Positions 15,101 through 24,100 of a stretch of DNA of 64,000 nt are shown here, piece by piece. Source of the DNA: Branchiostoma belcheri (Eukaryota; Chordata; Leptocardii; Amphioxiformes; Branchiostomatidae); NCBI RefSeq assembly GCF_001625305.1, contig NW_017803713.1:830103-894102 (forward strand), in the 5' to 3' direction. Both the position numbers and the translations under genes were made by a program. Below the pieces are notes generated by a model. That model searched no databases. It worked only from the letters and a program-made list of their open reading frames with translations, and had not been told where the DNA came from. How positions within the stretch are numbered: the stretch's first letter is position 1; each line of letters starts with the position of its first letter.

Positions 15101-18100
15101 TCAGCCTTACAGCCTGCTGAATACTGACGTCAACAGTTATGACGTCGGCTGGACACGTCTGGACAACGTGACCTTTGACGCACTGACCAGCTTGGACAAC
15201 ATTTCCCACTACCAGAGGCCGTGGATCTACCAGTATGCATCATTGAGTGGTAAGAACTGGATTCATCTATCATTCTGTCATCGCCAACTACAGGGCCTAG
15301 TTCACTGTCAACTGAATCTTGACTTTACTAGTTCAGTTTGTACTGAAGCTAGATGTTTATAATTAGTATTAGTTCAGTGCACTAAATGCACTAAAACTAG
15401 GAGTTACTGGTTCAGTGTGCACTGAAGTTAGGTGTTACTGGTTCACTGTGCACTGAAGGTAGGTGTTACTGGTTCACTGTGTATGAAGCTAGGTGTTACT
15501 GGTTCACTGTGCCCTGAAGCTAGATGTTACTGTGTAACAGGCCAATTACTGCATTAGACAGTCTGGGGTCACGTGGTGAGAGCACGTGACCCAGACACGT
15601 CATTGGTCAAAGCCTGACCCCGCCTCCGCCATGCAAATGTCGCCCCGCCCTTCTGCGCGCACTATAAAATAGCGGGACGCGCCCTAGACCTGGGTTCTTC
15701 GCCTCTCTGAAGCTCCGTTCCAGCACACCGGTTTAGGTTAGTAGTAGTTTATGTAGTTGTCTTTGTCTTACTTTGGTATTTGTGTGTAACTTTGTAACTG
15801 TTCCGTTGTATAACTTTGTATTTGTAGTTCCATTCTATGTTGCAATACTTTGTATTCTATACCGCAGTTAGTCAATAAAGTTACATCAAATATAAATCGA
15901 CCTGGCTTTGGTGTTACTTAGAGTGAGAGTCTAGTAACTTGTGCCTTAGAGTGAGAGTCTAAGGATTGTAACCGTAATCGTAACTGTAATCGTAACTGTA
16001 ATCGTAACTGTAGACCAAATCCTACCCACGCAGAAAGACCGTTTGTTACATGGTTCCCACACGGAATTATATTTGCGCTGTGACCTTTGCCTACTGCGGT
16101 ATATAGAATTGTAATTTTCATAGACTCCGTTTTGTACTTGTACTTTTTTGTCCTGGTGTAAACGAATGGTACTTTGAAGCTGTGTTGTTGCACCTGGCCT
16201 TTGTAAATTTGTCCCCTTGCCCGGCCCGAGCTTGCTGGAAAAGTTATATCTGATCCACATCTGACCGAAATTTAGCTTGGTTCTCTGGAAAACTTTTTGT
16301 CGCCTGTGTTTCGACCCTAGACTGAGCGTCACCACGTGTCGCAAATTCAAACTACCTTTTTCGTTCTGTTCCGATTAATTGCTACTTTGCTCCTTTCGCT
16401 GTGTGTTGTGATTCCCCAGCACCGCCTATAATTTTATCTGTGCTGTTATTTTGGCCCGCAGAACCTTGATTTTTTTTTCTATTCTNNNNNNNNNNNNNNN
16501 NNNNNCCTGTAACTGTTCCGTTGTATAACTTTGTATTTGTACTTCCATTATATGTTGCCTATGTGTACTGACTATTTATGCTGTATTGCTATGCTTATTG
16601 ATGATTGCTGTAAGTTATGCTGCGCTTTTGTTTTGCACAACGATAACAGTGTTGGCCTTGCGAGATGTGTTCCGGCTTAGGTTCTATTTCGTTTCTGTTT
16701 TGTATTGTATTGCATTGGTTTTATTTTCTGCTTTTATGTTCTCCTGGATGCCAGTTGAATTGACCAACTTTAGTTATTATAAGCTGAAATCGAGATGTTT
16801 CACTTTGATTTAAGATTACGTCAGTTGGTTTTTCTTCTGTAACGTAGTTAGTTAGTTAGTTACTTAGTTAAGCTAATGATGCGGGAGCATCATTACGTGT
16901 GGCGGGGGATGGTGTAACAGGCCAATTACTGCATTAGACAGTCTGGGGTCACGTGGTGAGAGCACGTGACCCAGACACGTCATTGGTCAAAGCCTGACCC
17001 CGCCTCCGCCATGCAAATGTCGCCCCGCCCTTCTGCGCGCACTATAAAATAGCGGGACGCGCCCTAGATCCAAGTTCTTCGCCTCTCGGAAGCTCCGTTC
17101 CAGCACACCGGTTTAGGTTAGTAGTAGTTTATGTAGTTGTCTTTGTCTTACTTTGGTATTTGTGTGTAACTTTGTAACTGTTCCGTTGTATAACTTTGTA
17201 TTTGTAGTTCCATTCTATGTTGCATTACTTTGTATCTCATACCGCAGTTAGTCAATAAAGTCACATCAAATATAAATCGACCTGGCTTTGGTGTTACTTA
17301 GAGTGAGAGTCTAGTAACTTGTGCCTTAGAGTGAGAGTCTAAGGATTGTAACCGTAATCGTAACTGTAATCGTAACTGTAATCGTAACTGTAGACCAAAT
17401 CCTACCCACGCAGAAAGACCGTTTGTTACATGGTTCCCACACCGGGAATCGAACCCGGGCCTTGGCGGTGAGAGCGCCAAAACCTCTGTTTTTAGTTCTC
17501 ACTTTCTTGTAAGTCAGACGGCCGTCGCCCGTCGTCGTCCTAGCCAAATTTCCATTCGGCCACCACTTACCTGTGAACCGTCGGCATCGTCTTTCGCGGC
17601 GCCACACCAATCTCGGCGTCGCTTTGTGTCGCCGACTCTCTGTTGCATTCCACATTGACGTGTTTTTTTTTCCAAATTAGTACATGTTGTTTTTGCATTG
17701 TTGACGCTGTGTTGTAATCTAATCAAAACTTCCCCTGAGGTTTTTTTTTCTGCCCAATTGTTGTAACTATGCACATGTTTGTTCTGGGCACCGCTGATCA
17801 CATTTCTGCGGTTTTGACATTTTTGGGCGTGTGGATGGGTAGACTCCGTTGTTGCCGTTCTTGATTACTTTGTTGTTCTTTCTAGCCCGGAGATGGTTAC
17901 TGTCTTACTAGTATGTTCCGTCTTGATTGGATTGTCCGTTGATGAATTTATGCATTTTTGTTTGATCTTCTCGGATTGATTGTACTACTTGTAGGAAGTT
18001 AAGTCGCAAGTTTTGTTAAGTCGCAAGTTTTGTCTACTGCAGTTGGTGATGAACCTGTAATGTTTACCCCGTAACGTCTGTGTTTGGCCAGATTCACAAT

Positions 18101-21100
18101 TCTTGTTTCTTGTTTTGTAATCCTTGTTTGATCTTTTTTTGTCGGTTTTTGGTAATTGTTTAATAGGAAATATCAGTCGTCGTACGTTAACCCTGTTGTT
18201 TGATCTGACCGCTCACCGTGCCCCTGTTTTGTGTCGGACATTGCAGTCTACTTTTGGTTAATAGTCTCTGTCGTTGTACCCTGTGGTTAATTATTTCAGG
18301 TAGACAATGCATATCGCAGGCCGGTGAGGTGGGCACCTTCTGTTTTCCTTCCTTGTATTTTGTGAGGCACCTAATCCTTTGCTTGTGCGGATTTAGGATT
18401 GTTTTTCTTGTCTAGTGTCGATTTCTATTCCTTGTCATCCGACTCATAATTCCACGTGGCTGATGTTGTGTTATTGCCCGTCCGTTGTTTTACTTGGTTG
18501 TTGCTAATGCAAAAATAGCCGGTTTAAATAATCAGCATTCATCTGTTAGTTTGCACGGGTCCTGTGTAACGTCTACAGGAATTGGTGTCAATTTTTACAG
18601 GTCTGTTGTCTCGTCTGTGGTTATATTTCAGTTCCGCGTACAATTAGATGTCGGAAATGAAAGGACAATTTGTTTTGGGTGCCTACCAGGGTCAGGGCAT
18701 GATATGGTCTTCGCCTGGTGCCGGTATAAGGTCGTCGATACCATTTTCCATTCCAAATTGGTCCAAACTCTCGGAAGTGGATGACAAAGCACTCAGTGGT
18801 TTGGTGGTCGCAATGGGGCGAGCTGTATTAGAGGTGCAACGCACACAGCAAGAACAAATTGCAACACTGTGCCGACTGTTTGTGTGTTCCCTTAACGGCC
18901 TTCGGGAGCGTCTTGCCAGTAACCATTCCTCCAGTAGATACAGGGGCCCCAGGTCGCCAAGGACTCATCCATGCTTCTTGTGTAACCGACTTGGCCACTG
19001 GAAAAGACAGTGTCCTCTGAGATATAGTCCGGGCCATAAGGGCCGCAATAACCATCCACCATCTCTCCCTATCCGCAGCGACTACGACACTCCCGCACTA
19101 GCTGACGCGACCACCACCCACTCCGGGTCGGGACCATTAACCCCGCATGGACTTCGGTCCGCGGGACCCTTTTCTTCTTCCTTTCCAGCTTCACCTAACT
19201 CCGACTCCCGGGGGACACCAGTACTGACTCCGGTGGCACCTGTCCTACCGTCTGCGCCAGCGACCGACGTTCATGTCCCGCCACCGGTTTCTGTCCTGCT
19301 GCCGACGCCAGGGGCGGCCCGGGCCGAGTCTCCCGTAACGCCGCCTGTGCCTGTCCCGCGGACGTCAGTAACGCCGCCTGTGCCTGTCCTGCGGACGTCA
19401 GTAACGCCGCCTGTACCTGTCCCGCGGACGTCAGGGGCCGAGTCTCCAGTAACGCCGCCTGTGCCTGTCCCGCGGACGTCAGGGGCCGAGACTCCAGTAA
19501 CGCCGCCTGTGCCTGTCCTGCCAACCACCAGTACGACCGTTCCCACCACCTCTCTACGGCGACGACCCAGCCCTCGTCGGAACCGTCCAGAACACATGAA
19601 CACTTCCATTTCTGTACCGGACTATGTTCCTCTTAGTTATAGTGATAGCGAGACTGACCATCTCCACCCCAACGTATGCCAGGTAAATACAGATTGTTCT
19701 CAGGACGAGGGGCTGACTGGCCAGGGCCCTCCTTCGGATAGGCCGGGTCCCCGGGGGGAATCGCTCGAGGTGGACCCCTCGCCCCCTCCCTCGAGGTCCG
19801 TAGCTCACGACTCCTTGCCTAACAGCTGGAGCCCAGTCACCCACCTGATGTCATCCTTAGTTCGGGCCTTCAATCGCCCACCAAAACTGGAAAGTTTCTC
19901 TATCTAGTGTTATGGTTATTATGTCCATGTAACTACTGAAAAGTAAATTTTTCCTTTCGTCTGAGGTTCCATGTATGTGTAGTTGGTGACGTTCAAGTAC
20001 CCCCTTGTTTTCCTTTTTGTCACGTCCAAATTTGGAACGAGAAACCTCTGCCACCCCACCGGTCGGTTCTATGTGAGCCTAGGGGTCTCTGTGGGTTCGC
20101 TTACCACGGGAGAGTGCGGGCGACTAGCACTCTTCCCGTCAGGGCCACCACTCTTTCTAGTAATTGTATGAGCATAGGGCAAGTTTCTCGTCCGCTTGAC
20201 GTGTACCGCAGTATCACGCTGCTAGTCTCTTCCCTTGGGGTCACGCAAAACTCACCTTTTCCATCAACGGACCTCCGTCTACGGTTGGAAAAGTTTTCCT
20301 TTCTCGTTTTTTCTTTCACTGTGTATTTTCTTGTTGAATAAGATGCGGAAATATTTTCCCTTTTTCGATGAGATCAGGTATTCTATGGATCAGCAAGGTA
20401 GGAATCGTAGCTTGTTTTACGGCCAACTTCCCAGGGAGTTAGGTAGTGGGGTTGCCTCGTTCTTCTCCTCGATGGGTCCCGTTGTCCCTTCCGAACGTTG
20501 GGCGCTCCTAGTCCCCTCCCCGTCCTGCAGTCATGGAACCCCCGCAAAACACGGTGGGCTCCCGAGCAAAAACGCTCTAACTGTCTCGACCGGGTTAGAA
20601 ATGGTCTGTCTGTGCTAAGTATTTTTGATTTGCTTTGGTTTTGAAATGATCGTCGAGACGTCGACGATCCTGTACTCTGGTAAGAGTTTGTTATATTAGG
20701 TTTGAAACTGATCGTACACGACCCTGGACTTTGGTAACTTTGGTATGATTGGTATGTCCAGTGGTTAAAACGATCCTGTACTCTGGTAAGAGTTTGTTAT
20801 ATTAGTTATGTCCGGTGGTCAAAGCGACCCCGGACTTTGGTAAACTTTGGTATGTTAAGTTTTGGTATGTTAAGTATGTTCTGGTGGTGGAAACCTGATC
20901 TGATCTGAAATCTGGTAAATTTTGATGCCTGTCAAACCGGTTGTTATTGAAATGTGGAGAAATAATTGTTTCCTTTGATTGCTGATCTCCTGCCCGATGT
21001 CTTATTCTCATGACTGCTTTGATGATGCTGTATTTTGACTTAATGTATTTGACTGATGTCACGGTGCTTACGTTGTATTTGCTTACGTGCCCGAATGATT

Positions 21101-24100
21101 GCGTCGCCTTATGCTGTAGCCTTTTGTGTACTCTGGTTGTTTTGCTTTAGACTGTATTTGATTATGTATTGCTTTGGTTAGACTGTATTTGATTATGTAT
21201 GGCTTTGGTTAGACTGTATTTGATTATGTATTGATTTTTGCGTTGCTTATGCTGTATTATGAATATGTATATTGTTTATGGTTTTTACTGGTGATGGATT
21301 TTGAATATGTGTACTGACTATTTATGCTGTATTGCTATGCTTATTGATGATTGCTGTAAGTTATGCTGCGCTTTTGTTTTGCACAACGATAACAGTGTTG
21401 GCCTTGCGAGATGTGTTCCGGCTTAGGTTCTATTTCGTTTCTGTTTTGTATTGTATTGTATTGTATTGGTTTTATTTTCTGCTTTTATGTTCTCCTGGAT
21501 GCCAGTTGAATTGACCAACTTTAGTTATTATAAGCTGAAATCGAGATGTTTCACTTTGATTTAAGATTACGTCAGTTGGTTTTTCTTCTGTAACGTAGTT
21601 AGTTAGTTAGTTACTTAGTTAAGCTAATGATGCGGGAGCATCATTACGTGTGGCGGGGGATGGTGTAACAGGCCAATTACTGCATTAGACAGTCTGGGGT
21701 CACGTGGTGAGAGCACGTGACCCAGACACGTCGAGTCTAAGGATTGTAACCGTAATCGTAACTGTAATCGTAACTGTAATCGTAACTGTAGACCAAATCC
21801 TACCCACGCAGAAAGACCGTTTGTTACAACTGGTTCACTGTGCGCTGAAGCTAGGTGTTACTGGTTCACTGTGCAGTGGACCTACGTGTTACTGGTTGAG
21901 TGTGTGCACTGAAGCTAGGTGTTCCTGGTTCACTGTTTATTGAAGCTAGGTGTTACTGGTTGAGTTTGTGCACTGGAGCTAGGTGTTACTGGTTCACTGT
22001 TTATTGAAGCGAGGTGTTACTGGTTGAGTTTGTGCACTGGAGCTAGGTGTTACTGGTTCACTGTTTATTGAAGCTAGGTGTTACTGGTTGGGTTTGTGAA
22101 CTGGAGCTAGATGTTACTGGTTCACCGTGCACTGAAGCTAGATGTAACTGGTTCACTGTCAGCCGAAAATCGGTGTTACTGGTTCACTGTACAATGAAGC
22201 TAGATGTTGCTGGTTTACTGTGCAGTGGAGCTAGGTGTTACTGGTTGAGTGTGTGTACTGAAGCTAGGTGTTACTGAGTCACTGTGCACTGGAGTTAGGT
22301 GTTACTGGTTAAGTGTGTACTGAAGCTAGGTGTTACTGGTTCACTGTTTATTGAAGCTAGGTGTTACTGGTTCACTGTGCACTAAAACTATGTGTTACTG
22401 CTAAAACGGGGTCACAAACGTAAAGTGATTGTGACCTACATAAAAGTATACTTACATGAAAGAGTTACAAGTTACAAGTCACCATTCTCTTACAAAATGT
22501 CAACCAATCAAATTATTTGCTTCAACCCTACTATCACTTTCATATTTTGATGCTTCTACCTTATGTATCGACGTTGATAGTGTTTCATACTAAACAGCAC
22601 CCCGGCCTATTGTCATTTGCAGCGGCTGTTCCTGACTCTGGTAAACATGGTACCTACCACGGCGGTGGTTACCTGGTGGAACTATCCAACAGCAGCAGCG
22701 CCGACATGGAACTGATAGATGAACTGCAGGAAATGGACTGGATAGACGACAACACGAGGGCAGTTTTCATAGAGTTCATAGTGTACAATGCAAACGCAAA
22801 CCTGTTCGCGGTTTTGACGTTGCTAGCTGAGTTTACCACATTAGGGAAAGCCTACGGTCAAGGCGAGGTAAGGTTTTGAAATTTTACCACCACTTTCAAC
22901 ATTAGAATTTTCAGCAAATGAAAACTGTTGGTACATTTCTGTATTTTATGACGGAAACAAAAATCGTCGTCAATTCATGTAAATACTAGAAAGGCCAATA
23001 TTTGCTTTGGAGCAAATACAGCGATGGGTTCACCACATTTTACGACATGGCAGGGAAAGAATGAGAAACACAAGGGAGAACAATGATTTACATTGATATA
23101 ACTATAATATTAAGTAAAATACAACTAAAACAACAGTTGGATAGCTATTCCCTACTTTATTGGTTAGGATTTTTAATTGCATAAGGCAAACTGTTGATTT
23201 TCAAAAAAAAAAAACGTCCATGCCCCGCATTCCAATGCTGGAGCAGGAAAGCTTGAAATACCTACCAAAACACTTGAATACAGACATACTGTCAGTATGG
23301 AAATGCTCTGTGCAGGTGTTAATCAAGTTAAATCCCAACAGCCAATCAGCAAGAAATGCTCTGTGCAGGTGGAAATGCTCTGTGCAGGTGTTGATCAAGT
23401 TAAATCCCAAACAGCCAATCAGCAAGAAGAATAGAGGAAAGCTTCATGCCTATTGGTTGATGCCCTGCATTCCATTGTGATGACTCATGCCCNATAAATA
23501 TTAGGGCCTATTAACGAAACAGTTCGGGTTCCTGATTACTATCATTTACATAATCGTTTAGATCTGTATAAAGATGGCGAATGTCGTCTGCAACTTTCTC
23601 ATTTTGATCTTCTTAGTAGACACTTTTTTAAATATATTTTAGAGAAAAGAATTTTCTGTATGTTTTCAGATTATGGTGGTCCGGTTGTACCCGTACACCG
23701 CAGCCTGGGGGTTCGTTACGCTGGGATGTCACGGACTCTTCCTACTTATTACGCTGTATCTTACATTTACAGAAGGTAGGATGCGGCTAATTGTGATACT
23801 ATACAATACATTCTTTAAGAAAACCAATCGAATGTTGCGTATCATAACAAAATAACGGAAACGTTGGACAATTAACTTGAACTTGTATGTTACGTTAAAG
23901 GCTGGTTATACCGGTTGTACAGATGCAGATGCAGACCTGTTTTTTTTCTGATTATTTACCTCAGTACATATCCTCCATATCAGTTATTTTTGCGCTAATA
24001 AGATCATTGAATATGTCATTAAGAGGATCAATACACTGTTACAGTAGCAAACAAGAATTCGTAGATCTCATACCTCCATGAAATATCTAAATTTTTGTAA

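Larger units (their letters stand above)
15533..16050 (+). repeat. 5' LTR (LTR 1), 518 bp
   Basis: Same length as LTR 2, with 10 mismatches counted by eye (about 98% identity). U3 holds a reverse CCAAT box, an octamer ATGCAAAT (15631-15638), GC boxes and a TATA box. The polyadenylation signal is AATAAA at 15874-15879. The 3' end carries a 12-bp repeat (GTAATCGTAACT). Confidence 0.95.
15533..21828 (+). mobile_element. Non-autonomous LTR retrotransposon complex, three LTRs
   Basis: The order is LTR (15533-16050), a short internal region with an assembly gap, LTR (16913-17430), a 4.2-kb internal region with primer-binding site and one Gag-like ORF, and a deleted LTR (21664-21828). LTRs begin TGTAACA and end TGTTACA. 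The flanking minisatellite is split within ACTG, which is present on both sides (15529-15532 and 21829-21832), a 4-bp target duplication. I saw no reverse transcriptase, RNase H, protease or integrase, so it would need enzymes in trans. The last 350 bp of both internal regions are near identical. The internal region also holds degenerate tandem repeats at 20660-20900 and 21149-21235. Class (Gypsy, BEL or other) cannot be assigned. Confidence 0.92.

Noticed and set aside
17431..17490. tRNA-Glu gene on the minus strand
   Set aside because: The 5' part of the tRNA (acceptor 5' strand and D arm) is missing, and it abuts the LTR exactly at CCA, so it is a primer-binding site.
15918..17655. Minus-strand ORFs with TVTITVTITV repeats
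   Set aside because: They arise from the 12-bp repeat inside the LTRs, antisense to the element.
19195..19609. Minus-strand Ala/Gln- and Gly/Thr-rich ORFs
   Set aside because: Shadows of the 33-bp repeats in the Gag-like ORF.
21829..22402. Regularly spaced repeats as a CRISPR array
   Set aside because: The units are head-to-tail and degenerate with no unique spacers, in an intron of an animal gene.
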